From Circinella umbellata (lineage: Eukaryota > Mucoromycota > Mucoromycetes > Mucorales > Lichtheimiaceae), in assembly GCA_025093555.1 (NCBI GenBank), contig JAIWNF010000020.1, forward strand, positions 372,001-436,000: a stretch of 64,000 bases of DNA, given 5' to 3'. Below are positions 22,555 to 36,260 of the stretch, piece after piece. The notes beneath the pieces are model-generated. The model searched no databases, was not told the origin of the DNA, and saw only the letters and a program-made list of their open reading frames with translations. Numbering within the stretch: position 1 is the stretch's first letter; each line of letters opens with the position of its first letter. The position numbers and the translations under genes were made by a program.

Positions 22555-23769
22555 TTAAGCCTTGATAGCAGAAACAACGTCAGGGGTTGGACCCTGAGGA
22601 TGATTGGCACGGCAACCACAGCTGACAACACCAGTATCAACAGTAGGTGGTTCAACACCAGGAGTAGATTCAGGCAACAATTCCCAAGACAAGAAATCAT
22701 TGGTTTGGTTTTGTTCAAACTTATCATCAACAATTTCCAAACGCTTACAGTAATTGGTAACCTTGTCCCAATCACGTTGAACATTCTTGAAATCGCGCGA
22801 GAAGTAACGGAACGAACGTTGGAAAATCTTGCGGTTGACGATGCTATTCATATGAGGCTTCATCTCAACAAATAGATCGTAGGCCTTGATAGGATCCTTG
22901 AACATGTAATCAGCTGCACGCTTGACAGCCTTCATGAAGGCCTTGACCTTTTCTGGGTTGTTGTTGATAAAGTTTTCGTTACCAATGAAAAGAATCTATC
23001 ATGCAAAGTTAATACACTTGGACTTTTTCTTTATATTTATATATAAACAGAAACATAATAAGTATATTTTTATTACCGAACAGAAACAGCAACAGCCCAA
23101 GTGAGCAAGTTCATCAATACGAAGCATGGCAACATCATCAGCAGTACGACCTTGTTGCACAGACCATTCTTCCAATTCGACCATTTGAACATTCTCAAGA
23201 CCGACACCAGCATCGATCTCACCACGAATAATGGAACCGGTCACGTTCATACCAACACGAACAGCAGTATAATCTTCAGGAGTCATACCGTATTGACGTG
23301 TCAATTCGTCCAATTGGATTTTTCCAAATTCACCAACGTAACCAATACGCTTTCCGCGTAAACTTTGGAAGTCGCTAGTAATACCACTCTTGGAACGTAA
23401 GTAAACAACACCAGTAAAAGGTTCATCCAAAAGAGTACCAATGGACTTGACAGGGAAGCCACGAGCCTTGGCGGCAATAGTATGAATCATGGCTTTTAAA
23501 GCCAAATCAGATTTACCACTACCAACAATTTCAGTGACATCAGAAGGGTTATTGGGTTCCAAGATGGCAACCTTGATACCTTCTTCAACAAAATAACCGA
23601 GCTTTTCAGCAAGATAAACAGGAAGATGGTACGGAATAGCGTGCCTTATAAAATAGAGAATAGTTTATTGATCAGTTAATGAAGAAACTCTTAGCCAAAT
23701 AAATTTTCTAAAAAAAAAAAAATCATAGGCTTACCAGTTCATAACACAGGTAATTTTATCAGTAGACAT
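22555..23769 (-). CDS. THI5: HMP-P synthase, THI5/NMT1 family
   Basis: Makes the pyrimidine half of thiamine (HMP-P) from PLP and a histidine of the enzyme itself, a single-turnover reaction needing iron. Exons 23735-23769, 23077-23644 and 22555-22995 give 347 residues. The donor histidine is present at exactly residue 66 ([13 protein letters not shown]). The iron-binding CCCFC motif is at residues 196-200, just before intron 2. Other family marks are [43 protein letters not shown] and KVTNYCKRL. The C-terminal tail ([10 protein letters not shown]) is unlike yeast. The start MSTDKIT matches yeast Thi5. Control by the TPP aptamer in the 3' region is likely. Confidence 0.97.
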
Positions 23770-26276
23770 GTTTGCTTGTTAAGAAGTTTGGGTGAAATTA
23801 AAATAGTAAAGAAGAAAGAAGCAAAAAGAAGATGCGACTTTTGTGTTCCCCTTTATATAATTTGTTGTTTTCTGGGTTCCCGCCCCAATCCTCCATGAGA
23901 GAAAAAAAAATTGTTACGGGAACCCTTGAAATCATTTTATTTAGATGATCTTTGATGTCAAGTGAGAAGGGATAAACAAAAGACCGCTCAATGAAATTTA
24001 GCTGTAAAAGAGATATGTGGTCCCATCAATGAGTCATTGAAAGCTGCAGATCCTTGAATACCCGATTCCTAAGTCTAGTCGGTTGAAACAGCGCACTAAA
24101 TGTATGTTAGCTTTCAACAATTTACATATAGCTGTAATATATAGTCAGAGAGTAAATCAAACAGGTAATTGAATCTTTAGCATAAACAACAAAAAAGAAA
24201 GAGGGAAGTGTAAAAACAAAAAGAATAATTGGATGTTATGAATCAGATCTATACATATGAACGAGTAGTCTATATAGAATAATGGAAAAGAGTTTTTTTT
24301 TTTCTTAAAAAGTGCTCACTGGATACTTTCGAAGATGAAGAATAGACAAGAACCGGACTCAACAATGGTAAATGAAGTAACTCGTTTTTATTTCAAGGGA
24401 AATGAATTGTAATTTATTATGCAACATTTTTTTACGCGTAATTTTGAGTAACCTGAATTCAAGACGTGTGGGCATTCGAAAATCCTATTCGATAGCATAG
24501 GCCAAATCTTTGAAATACTAATGTAGAGTATCCCTATGCAAGTTATTTTAGATATTTAAAAAACTATCGTGAAAATAATAATAATTTTATTTTATGATGC
24601 ACAATATGAAAACATTTCAGTAGATTTTAGTGCTGATGTACATCTGAGATTGTTACTATAAATATTTTTGTTCTGTAAAAGTCTTATTTGCTATTTATGT
24701 CATATATATATATTATATATTACGTATCATACCTAATGCACTTGTTTACATCTACGTTCTCGATCTATCCACTCGAAGTTTTATTACTATTGAAGCTTTA
24801 TATTTCCATTTATGAATGCAAATTCAAAATTGGGCTTTTTTTTAATCTACCTATATAATTTTTTTCTATAAAAAAATCTCTATTTTGTATGTAGTACTCT
24901 TATATGAAGAATAAATCTATAGTATCACATTTTATAAATAATGTTCTAATTTGCCTGTTATTTTCACATACACACATATATCATCATGTGGTACACTTCC
25001 CACATGCATGAATAAAGTGAATTTTTTTATACTTGTTTTTATTTATTTTTCATACACGTACTATTATATAAATGAGTTGATTATTTATTGTTCATAGCAA
25101 CAAGAATTATCTCAGCACCATATGGCTATCTGATTCTCTGTTTTATTTTGAATTTCATGCGTATATTAACATCTAAATGCGTCATTTAAGTATTAGTTTA
25201 GGTTCGTTTCAATTGGGATAATCTTCAAATCATATCAAAAGCGAATAATAATAGGTTCCGATAATTATAGTGGCTGTTTCAAATCTTCTATAGACAATAA
25301 AGTTCTGAGAACTACGTACATGCCGCAATACATTCATTATTCAGTTTACTTTTGATTACGTATCGTGACAGTAAATTACCTACCCTCAATAACTCTTTGG
25401 TTACCATTATCGATTATTTTCGCATTCATTTTGTAATGCGAGTACTATAGTACATATTGAAGAGGTTATTCCCTTATTCCACTTTTTATTTCAATAATTT
25501 CCTCAAATCTCAATTAAATCGATTATTGTGAGCTTGTTTATGCAATGACTTGTTTTCGAATACATCATGAATATCATGTTATAAGTAAAACCTGCTTATA
25601 CAAAATTAATTATTTGAAGAAGATATTGATACGTAGCAATTATCAGGCTATTGTTGTATGCTTATTTGTATTGTTATATGTAAGTAATAATAATGCAGTC
25701 TGTATCTATACAGTATGCCATGATACGAAAGCCTCAGTATCATGATTATTCGGTAAGAAATATGATACATATCAAATATCTCTTTGTAGAATTTTTTATT
25801 TTAATGACCCGCGAACAATTTATACTTCAATTCATTATCAATAATAGATATACATACTAGTGATACACAGGAATGGTTTTGTTGTATAATATATTTGTAT
25901 TTATATGTTAAAGCGTACAGGTTTCTATTATTATTTAAGATTTATGTGGATGGATGTGTCACTTGTGGTATATTAAGGAATCCGTACAAAATGTTTGAAA
26001 AAGGATAATATAAAGAATAAAATAAGGTAATTTGTAATTATAAAACTAAGCAGAAATATATAGAAAGCTTGGGACGGTTTATATATAAAAAAAAAAAGGT
26101 CATAGGATGTGTGAATCACATTTAAAAAGAAAGAGTAAGAAGGAAAAAGAGATGAAGTGTATAATAACAACAAAAACTTCTATAATAATAATAATAAAAA
26201 TTACTGCTACAAATCACACAGAAAATTAAAAGATTTCTATGATCAACATGGCACCCCATTATAACATCCTGTTTTT
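23770..26276. other. Intergenic region, THI5 promoter to ABCD 3' end
   Basis: 2.5 kb of AT-rich DNA. The part next to 23769 is the THI5 promoter and leader. The rest shows no gene I can support; the open frames at 25545-25745 and 25973-26173 look like chance. Confidence 0.6.
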
Positions 26277-29217
26277 TTATAGCTTCAAACTGAGTTCACC
26301 ATCAATTTCACCAAGTCGTGATTTCAATGCTTCTACAGTTTGTAACTTGTCTTCAAGAGTTTGCATTTCTTTATCTAAGGATTGTTGTTGTTGTTGTGTG
26401 CCAATTTGTTCTAATTCCCACTTGCCATGATCACCAGTAAGTCGTAACAGATATTGATGATATTTGAATAAAGCAGGTCGATGAGAAATTGTCAAAAGTG
26501 CTATATTAGTGAAAATGATGGTTAATATTTTTACTTTTTATAACTCTTATATAATAATATTTAATATTACAAAAAAAAATAACAGGTCACTTACTAATGC
26601 CCATGTCTTTGGCGTGTGCATACATAAGACCTTCAACATCAGTGGATACAGCACTTGTACATTCATCCAATACAGCATATTTAGGATGATGATAAAACAA
26701 GCGCGCCATACCAATCTATCATAATCATGAAATTTGTGGTCAGCCCCTTATTTATCATTATCATAGTTAGCTTCTTAGTATATCTAATTAATCAACTCAC
26801 TCTTTGCTTTTCACCACCGGAGAATACATCCTTCCATTCCTTCTTGGTTTCCCAGCCACCTTCACGATCAGGAATATAAGCTAAGCGAACAACTTCAAGA
26901 ATCTTCATAAGTTCATCATCTGTTCGTCCAGTCTTTTCCATATCTTCATGAGTATGAGGATAAATGACTCTGTAACATAATATAGATAAGAAATTAATCA
27001 CCATGGATTTTTAAATCCAAACCAATCTGTAACATAAAAAAAACAGAGTAAAAACGCTTACTGATCACGAAGAGAACCCATACTTAAATAGGGTCTTTGT
27101 GGAATATAAAAGATATTTCTATCATCAGGTCTAGATAAGGTACCCTCTATATTTTTCAAAATAAATAAATAAGTTAAGTTTATCTTCTTTAGATCTAATG
27201 CATCAAACAAACAAACAAAAAAAAAGTAAACGTACCAAATGTTGGCCAAAGAGTGGCAATGACACGTGCAACAGCAGTTTTGCCCACACCATTTGGACCG
27301 GTGACCAACATGTGTTCCCCAGAACGGATATGAACATTCAAGTTCTCTACCAAAAGTTCGCCTTGACGATTTTTACCAGGTGCAGGAGTGACAATAGGTA
27401 CATTTTCAAATTTGATACCATCTTCACCAAGTTTAATTTTGCCTTGGATATTAGTCAATGCGAATGGAACGGCTTCCTTTGGCCCATCAAATTCATTTAC
27501 GTGTAATGAATGAAGTACTGAAAGTAAACTATACACACGAGTTGTATAACCTGCTAATTCAGCTAATTCCTTGTATGAATACATCATGCGACCACCAGCA
27601 TCTGCAAGGGACATCATCAATCTTTTATTAAATGTTATAAAAAACATATAAAAGTTAATCCCATGTTATCATAGCCTATTCATCTTAGTATACTCAATTT
27701 CATATATCTCTCTTTCTCTTTTGTTACCTCTTGTTTGTAATAAATCCACGAGTACGTGAACCTACTTGAGCATCTTCATTCATTTCTTTTGTGATATTTC
27801 CAGCAATATCACCCACCATATGAGGTGCAAACACAGGGATAGCACAAAGAACAAGACCAAATGCACTCCAAGCATATTTAATCAAAAAATCTTCAAACAT
27901 GTTATAATTGATACGAATCTTGTAAATGGAATTAATATGTTTAACAAGTCCATAATAAGCTTTATCCAAGATAGAATGTTCTAATTCACCACCATTATAA
28001 AAAGCAATTTCTTCTGCGTTCGTAATTAATCGAGTGTGAGCAGCACGGAAATCACCTTCCAATTTGGCTTCAATAGCAGCGAGTTTACCAAAGGATGGTG
28101 TTACTGCCCGTAAAAGTTTTGCTGTTACAACATAGTTGAGGCCAAGTCCAATTGTACCAGCCATACCAATGGATTTCATCAATTGATAGTTGAAAATTAA
28201 CATATCCAACATGGGTTTTGCAAGATTGGAGTATAATGATGATAATGTATCGCAGAACTTGGCAATATCTGTTGTAATGAATCTATTATAAATGATACGA
28301 GAAGAAAATCAAAAATTATACAACTGAACCCAAAACAAAATGACATTTAAAACCGAGAAAAAAAGAAGTACTTACTGGTCAGCACCTTGAATTCTACCAT
28401 CTAAATTAATAGATTTATAAAAGGTTTTATCATCGTTCAAGTATAAGTCATGGACATATCGTGTTAATCGTGTACGAAAACCAATCGCAAGTTTTGATTG
28501 CAAGTATCGAATCTATAAATTATAAATAATTGTAAGTTAAAGAAGGTCTTTAAAATATATATTTACTTACGATGAATTATTCCCTTCATAATAAATTACA
28601 CCTCTTTAAATAATAAAAATATATTACCATACTATTCGTATATGTTGCTGGAATAGCAATTGCGAACCAGTACATTAATCCAGTAAGAAATCGTTTTCCA
28701 CGACCACTGACCTATATAAAGAAATAATCATATAGGATGAGTTTGACTATTTTCATTATATATATATATTAAACAAAAAGAGGATAAGACATACCAAATC
28801 CCTAACAATACGACCGTCAATTCTTGCGACTACCACACTTAAATAAGTACGAAGAATAAGAAAGATAGAATGCAAAATGAGCAAAAATACTTCTTTTGTA
28901 TGGTAATTTGGAAAAAGGATTTTTGCAATTGATTTTAATTGTCGAAAGAATTCATCATTGACACCAACTTTTTTAACAACGTCTACAACAGGAAACAATG
29001 GTTTATGTTGTTTAAATGTTTCTTCTTCAGTTTCTTTAAAGAGGGCTCTTTTAGTGCTATTTAATAAATCAGCTGCTGTTGTTTTTGTTGATGAAGTTGA
29101 TTGTTGCGAAGTTCGATAAGCTAAAGCAGCTGTTGCAGCTGCTAAAGAAGAATATATAATAAAATTATTTGACTGAAACCACGGTCGGTGGTCAAGTGGT
29201 TGAGAAAAAAGTGGCAT
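26277..29217 (-). CDS. Peroxisomal ABC half-transporter (ABCD / Pxa type)
   Basis: Imports long-chain or very-long-chain acyl-CoA into peroxisomes for beta-oxidation, as a dimer of half-transporters. Nine exons (28795-29217, 28628-28711, 28376-28512, 27728-28282, 27236-27621, 27062-27146, 26801-26969, 26595-26715, 26277-26500) give 727 residues, close to human ABCD1. The membrane domain shows [20 protein letters not shown] and the EAA-like [11 protein letters not shown]. In the ATPase domain Walker A GPNGVGKT is at about 508-515, the signature SGGEKQR at 607-613, Walker B YAVLDE at 626-631, and the switch histidine in ISHRP at about 660. A Gln run (five Q) lies in the C-terminal coiled tail. 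Yeast Pxa1 or Pxa2 orthology cannot be decided here. Confidence 0.95.
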
Positions 29218-31214
29218 TATTTATTATTTGTAAGGGCTTATAATATATTAAAGGTAAAGTATGTATGAATATTTATATATTATATTATGCCTTACAAACA
29301 AAGAAAGAGAGCAAAAAAAAAAAAGAAGAAAAAGAGAGAAAGGGAAAGAGTTTGAAAAAGTGAGAAAGGCACAAAAAATGTGGAGAAATTGTCACATGAA
29401 CTTTTTTTTATAAAATTTTGAAAAGAATTTCACATGCTTTATTTCTCTCTTACGTATTTGTTGTTGTACAAATATTATCAGATAAGTCTATCCTACGGAA
29501 TCATTTTTATATATAAAAAACGTTAAGAATCATAATAGTTAGTTTAGACTTTTATTTCATTATTACATCATGTTATTCCACTTATTAATTTTAATATATA
29601 TAAACATACTTCTTTCTTTATCACTATTTACCACTAATGTTATATCTCTGGATGAAATACTTTTGCATAAAGTAAACCTTTCATTTTATAAATTTTAGCT
29701 ATCTGTGGTACCTGGACTTGATGACATATTACTAGAATAATGGTTTATTATTATAAAATAAGGTTACTCTATATTTTATTGTATTTTTACTACAAGGCTA
29801 GAAGAAACTTGATCCATGAATTCATAAGTTTAATTATGTATCTATATATCCCAACAGTATCAACAATCAAGATTGTATAACAATAATCAAAATCCGATCC
29901 GATCCGTTGACACCATAATTTGAATTTGATCTAAACCGTACGAAAAACGAGTCTCGGTGTAGACCTACCTATGTGATTCAATTTGATTTACTTTAATTGA
30001 GACATTGTTTCATTGTACTGATATAAATGTACACTGAGGAAATGTAATCTCTAACACTGTGTTGACCTAAGGTATCACAATAAAAATGGATTTGCGATTA
30101 CGTATTGGATAAGTGACTGTATGATTTATATGTGTGCGCTTCTTGATTCTCAATCGGCAGTGCTTATTTTCCAACCACGAAAAAAGTAATGGAAGATGCA
30201 ATCTAGAAGGTTGCCAGCTTTTTTTTTAATTGTTTGAAAAATATGTGCTTAGATATAAAGCATATCAAAAAGATAAAAGCTCAATAATTCAAATAAATAA
30301 AAAGGAGTTCATGCATGATATGGCTACTAACAGCCATAGACGTAGCAAGTCCAAACCTGCTTCATCGTCTGTCACTGCTCCTCTGTCTTCTTCTACGTAA
30401 TACTTAAATTGGACATATGGCATCTGGGGTCCCAAACAAAGAATACACATTGATTTATATAGTTTATAATTTATATTTTATTAAAGTGAAAGGTTTAAAT
30501 GATTGATATCTTTAAATTTATGATCGCTTCCTTGCGGTACGATGAGTATAAGATGTTAAAGTATCAAAATGAAGTAATGATAGTAGTAACTAACTCCCCC
30601 CCCCCAGTGGAAGAAAGCTATATCAGTGTGGAAAGTTGTATAATGGTGAGACAAAGAAAATTAAAACAGTGAGAAAATAAGTAAATATGATACCGTAAAA
30701 TGTATAAGAAAAACATAAACTTCTATAAAAAAACCCTAACGAGTATCTTTTTTATTATTCTCCATTTAAAGTCTCTCTATATCAAATATCACTATTGATA
30801 GTAAAATTTAATTTTCCAACGATGTACAGTAATCGACGTAACCATGGTGTTGATCCCAGCAGCCGTCGCACGGATATAAAATAAATCTTTTTCATATACA
30901 AAACGAGCATTATATGAGTCACTTAAAAACATATCATTCCCGTATACCTTTTTGTACACACACCTTTCAAATCTATCCATATCCATATATACGTGAGTTT
31001 ATTTCGATTTTAATTTTGATTGTTTTTTTTAACAGCACTGGGTGCAAACGACCACAATAAAAAAAAAAGACGGAGAAAAGTATTATTTAGAATAAAGAAA
31101 ATAAATAAATAAAGTTTATTGTTGCTCTTGCTGTCATTAGCTCCGTATTCATCATTTTCCTTCACATGTCTAATCTATTTTTGATTTGGCGTTGTGTGAT
31201 CGATCACTCTTTCT
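29218..31214. other. Intergenic region with a weak small frame (30792-30986, -)
   Basis: Mostly AT-rich DNA with a run of nine C near 30597. A 64-residue minus-strand frame at 30792-30986 (starts MDMDRFERCVYKKVYGND) has protein-like composition but no family likeness and no upstream exon. A 30-residue + frame beginning near 30314 is Ser-rich. Neither is supported beyond being open. Confidence 0.4.
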
Positions 31215-32479
31215 TTATATGGATTGAAAATGCTTATAAGTTTTCTTATACAAAAATAACGAAAGAAAAAGTAACGATGACCAGCTGATCAAAGCTAAAA
31301 GGGTCAGGATTAGTTTGATAATGAACCCTCCTTCTGAGAACAGAATCAATAGTTGTACAATACCCGCACTGCCACTATTATTATTTTTTGTATACAGTTA
31401 ATACAAATACACAATTACGTATATTATTTTTATATAAGTGATCCGCTTCTCCTCCAGCAACAACAACAACAAAGAATAGGGAATAGGAGTAAAAATCATA
31501 AAAATGATACTTACGTTATTGGAACACCAATTATTTTATAAACAATAAATATGATTTGAATTGCATTAAATGCAAAAAAACGCACTGATCAAAAATGATA
31601 GTTATAATAATAGAAGTAGTAGTAATATCATAAATGCACATATTAGTTTACATAACAATAATAATAATAATATTGGGCAGTAAATAAAAATAGCTAAAAG
31701 GGATGTAACTTACTGTATTGCACCGGATCATTTGTCATGTATGCATTGCATGCAGGTTTTTTCCATAGAAAATAACTTGCAAGACTATATGCAATTCCTT
31801 CAGCAGCCGCAACTCCAAGTGATATATGTGCGGTATTGGCAAGTAGTGGTGGTCGATCAAAAAATGTAGCAAGGGAAGCAAAAAAATTTAAAAAGAGCGC
31901 GATACAGAAACCAATCCATTCGCGATGAATCCATTGCATTGTAAAACGGTGTTCCATTGGAACTGCTTTTAAAGTGGACATTGCTTTCATACCCGATTTT
32001 TGATGATGATAAATTGATGGTGAAAAAATCCGATATGCAGTGGTAATGTCATTATTATCCCATTCCTGCTGTTGAGCTTCAATATTACCATATTGATGAT
32101 TATATTTAATTTCATTGTTACTGTATTCCTCCTTTTCATAATATACACGTTCGTCTTCATCGTCTCCCAGTTCCAGTGACAAAGATGATTCACTTAAAGT
32201 ATCAAGGTCAACATCATGATATGGGATATTATTGATTTCTTGAAATGGATCATGACATGTATCTTTATATTGGAAATAAGAACCACCACAGCTATTAGCT
32301 ATGTTGTTAGCGTAATAATAGTGTAATATACTGATGCTGTCATCACCATCATTGTCGTTTTCATGGTTATATAAATGTGAGTTGCTGTCATTGTCGTTAT
32401 GATTGATTTTTTTTGTCGTTACTGCTGGATTGTTATACATAATATTAGGTAAATCGTCTACAATATGTTGTGAAAACAT
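31215..32479 (-). CDS. Unknown membrane protein with acidic Asn-rich N-terminus
   Basis: Family not recognised. Exons 31714-32479 and 31215-31333 join in phase 1 (donor GTAAGT, acceptor TTCTGTTCTCAG) to give 294 residues. Residues 1-180 are hydrophilic, rich in Asn, Asp, His and Tyr, with an acidic patch (ELGDDEDERVYYEKEEYS). The C-terminal third carries three membrane segments at about 188-207 (WIGFCIALFLNFFASLATFF), 216-239, and 258-280 (in exon 2), ending in a basic tail (YKKTYKHFQSI). This is a soluble disordered head on a three-segment anchor. Without exon 2 the frame would end 8 codons later at 31694. Confidence 0.65.
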
Positions 32480-33302
32480 GTTTTAAAAAAGATATATATG
32501 TATGTTTATTTACACGCGTTCTACTTTTTTTTTTGCTAATATATAATGTAATATAGTATATAATATTAAATAATATAAAAGCAATAAAAAGAAAGAGAAA
32601 GGGAGAGGTGGCAAAAATTAAACATTACTCAAAATAATATGTAGAACAGTTTTATATAAAGTTGTTAAAAGAAACCCCCTTCTTGGTTGTTTGTCGTCCT
32701 GATAATACTTATTACAATCACGCTACTATACCCCTTTTTACCTCACTCATCCAACTCCTGGTTTTTTTTTTCTTTGTAATGATTGCTAGCTTTTCTTTTT
32801 CTTTGTAATGCAGTTTTTCTATGTCAATCAACAGGGGTGAAAAATTTACAGTGATAAGAGCAGCGGAATATCGTTCAATCAGGGGCGTTCAAAAGTAACG
32901 TTTATATAGTAAGAAGAAGAAAAAAGAAGCATGAGCCACAAATAATACAGATTTGTCGAGGCTAAATCGACCTGCAGATGCCCCCGCATAATTGTTTTAT
33001 AATAAGATACAGTATAAACGCATTTATATAAAAACTTATGCTTTTTCAAGAACTTGGTTGGAATATTTGTAACGACTTTTTATATGCCCCTTAATATCAT
33101 GAGCAAAAAAAAAACAAATACAATAACATTATTAAATAACTATGTATAAAAAGAGTAATCATATGCCTGTGATTTTGTATATAGCCAATTTTTATTATAT
33201 ATATTATAATATTCTGTGATTTTAAAACTGGATCAGTCGTTTACAAAATGCTAAAGTGGTAGCGGTTTTTTAAATAATATATATATAAGAGACACATCTA
33301 AT

Positions 33303-33680
33303 ATGACAACCACGACAAATAGTAATAATACCTATGTGCAGTACTATTTGGAACGATTCAATAAGTTAATCTAGATTGGTGTTAGCGTATTAGATAAAAA
33401 TCTTTGTATTTAGTCTTTTTGGTTTCGAATTGAATCGATGTGGAAATACAACCGACAACGCATCATGACCCTAGATTTTCCTAATGGAATGGATATCCAA
33501 GTAGAAGGAATGTACTGTAATGCTCTGTACAATGTTACTCATTATTGTGAGCATGTTTAATTATTCTCAATGATAATGATGACGGTGTTGGGACATATAT
33601 TGATGCATATGTACGAAGTAAAAGAAGGTCTTTCTTTTTCTGATCCAGGGGTTATGTTATACAATGCTACATACACTTCA
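33303..33680 (+). pseudogene. Possible gene remnant, family unknown
   Basis: An ATG at 33303 after a TATATA-rich stretch opens a short frame (MTTTTNSNNTYVQYYLERFN, then a stop). After a TTTAG acceptor-like site at about 33410, a second block is open to a TAA near 33563 (includes TLDFPNGMDIQVEGMY). A third short block follows to about 33650. No single set of splice sites joins all three in frame. It could be a small spliced gene or a broken one. Confidence 0.3.
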
Positions 33681-35742
33681 ACTTTCACATTGTTATGATA
33701 AATCCGTCTTGGGATGAAGAAGGAATTGTGAAGCATCAGGCCTGATTAATGGTTCGTAAGTGTAAAGCAAGTAATGAATTGTTCTATAATAGAAGAGCCA
33801 AAAATGGTTTATACCTACGCATAAAGTAACATTAGGCTGCAGCATATCCGTAACTTTATTATATATTAAATATATGCATAATGCATACTTTTATCTAATT
33901 CATAATTTTCATTTTAAATTTTTCTTTTAAATACTGTATCAACAATTCTTGCTAATGCAGCTCTTGTATGTAAGAAAAAAAATGAGCGTTATGGTAATAC
34001 GTAAATAGTATAATATTTGTTGTTTTTATTTATACTCAATTGTTCTAAATATACTCATACAGCTTTAACCGTTACTTTTCGTTATAATATAACAAATCGT
34101 AAATGAAAGAATATAAAACACCATATACGCGATTTTTCATTATTCTTGGTTTCAGATACTGTTATATAATATGATGGTGCCCTGGAATTATATAACCGTT
34201 TATTGGTCGTATATCTGTGTCTTTTTTCAAGCACTATTATTGTTTTTATTTACATATAGTCCTGTAGTTCCGTTTTTATTATACATATGTATGAATATTT
34301 TTGTGGTTGATTTCCACAAATTATAACATATTGTAGTAGATACACCCACCTTTTAGTGTAATGAACATTTGATATGGTTCGAGGGAGTTGCATCATTTTT
34401 TTGTGATAAATTTCCAATACCATAATAATATAAACTCAATAAAATCTTTTTATTAACATTCCATAACATTATACTTAGGTGTACAATCAAAAAATGTTCT
34501 TTAATCCTTTCTTTTTTTGATATATGTTGCCGTAAATAGCATAAAGGTGGTTACAAATCAGTAGGTCTGGTAAATAAGTACAAATGCTTTTAAAACCAAC
34601 CGTTCTCTTATTAGCGATCAAGTTTTGTAGTGATGTTTATCTACCACTTTGAATGGGAATTTTTCGGTTACAGTATACCTTTCACCGCACTTCAAAACTT
34701 TTGTACTAGATCTCCATCGAATGGGTCGTGAGTTGAAGCTTCTTTAATGGCCTGTAATTTGGTTCTGTATTGCTCATAAAAACTGAAGAGATAACTAATT
34801 ATATCAATATGAATGACCATTCATCGGTATATTGAAAAATAAGTGTAGTAGATGATGTAGAGTATTGTTTCATTGTCATTGTAAATTCGTTTTACACGTA
34901 TATATATACAACAGGCACAATATAAATAATGGTGCCAATTAAAGTGTTTGGAAACCTTTTATCCGCTAGGAAAGATAACATATTATAGCTCTCTTATTGG
35001 TTACAGTCCCATGAAGAAGATAGTGATAATTTATACCGATATTCCTGAGATAAATTAGATATTATATGTAGTACTATATCATTTAAAGTAAAAGAAAATA
35101 TTTTACAGAATGACCGTTTTCCAATTTCCTTTTCTATACGTAAAAGAACATAAATCAGATGGGATCTTTCAATTTCGAACTTCTCTGTTTGTTTAATTTT
35201 TATAATGTATGTACGTACGACATTTGAAGATGTATCTTTATGTTCGAAGCATACTGTATATTATAGTAATCGATAGTACAGCAGTTATAATAGTTTATAC
35301 GCAATCGAGATTAAAATTCGTACTAGCAAAATGTAGAATAGTAGTAGCCTATTATACAGGTGTACTACTTTATTGTGCACCATCAAAATTAATCAAATAG
35401 AGAACGTCAGTAATAAATTAATAGCAAGCCTAAAATATTGAAAAAAAGGTGTTCTCTTTTTTCTTTATTAATAACATGAGTTTTGTTTCAATAATGATAT
35501 AATATGATTATTCTTCATATTATTTGATAAAAGAAAATATTTTATTAAATCATGACTAGAAATAGAGAATGACCAAAAAATTGGTCCTTAAAAAGAAATT
35601 GAAAGCGTAAATTGCGTAAATGATACAATACGACATACCAACAAAATTTTGATAAAAGTAAGAATTTTCACATCAAAATAGGATGATTAAAAGGGTACTT
35701 CTAAACTGCGTACTGTGACAATGTACATAACTATACAAAAGT

Positions 35743-36260
35743 TTATTTATTATACCAACTTTCTTCAAGGTCGAATTCTACGGGTTTATTGCAAAAAGGT
35801 ATAGTTGTTCTTCAACAGATTAATCCAACGAGTCTCAGAAAAGTTCATATTTATATTGATTTGATGCTTTAATTTTTCATTGACAAAATTCTTATATTGC
35901 TCGCTACATAAGGAGAAGAGTAAAGTGTTCCAAACTTCGCTATTTAAATCAGTTAAACTTAATGTCATCTTGTATACATAATATATGCACTGACTGTAGT
36001 TGAAATTATTTATCTTCAACTTTGGGTCACCAGGCAGTATTATAAATAGAATATACACAACAAGATTAACATGCTGTACTTGAAAGACTGAATCTTTTGA
36101 TCTTACAATTCATCGATAATGGAATGATATACATCAAATATAAAAACACAGGATATTGTGTTGAATACCACAGAAGGGAGCAAAATTTTCCAGATCCAAG
36201 AGAATCATTTTCATAGTCAACGTTAACCTTGTCCGTATTTGAGGAAATAAATGGAATTGC
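35743..36260 (-). pseudogene. Possible gene remnant with frameshift, family unknown
   Basis: On the minus strand one frame is open from about 36260 to a stop near 36071 (includes SSNTDKVNVDYENDSLGSGK, no ATG). A second runs 36058-35786 (includes MTLSLTDLNSEVWNTLLF). Just before the stop of the second, a T-run (TTTTT) marks a point where another frame continues with protein-like sequence to a TAA at 35743-35745. This fits a frameshifted gene or an unrecognised intron. Confidence 0.3.
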
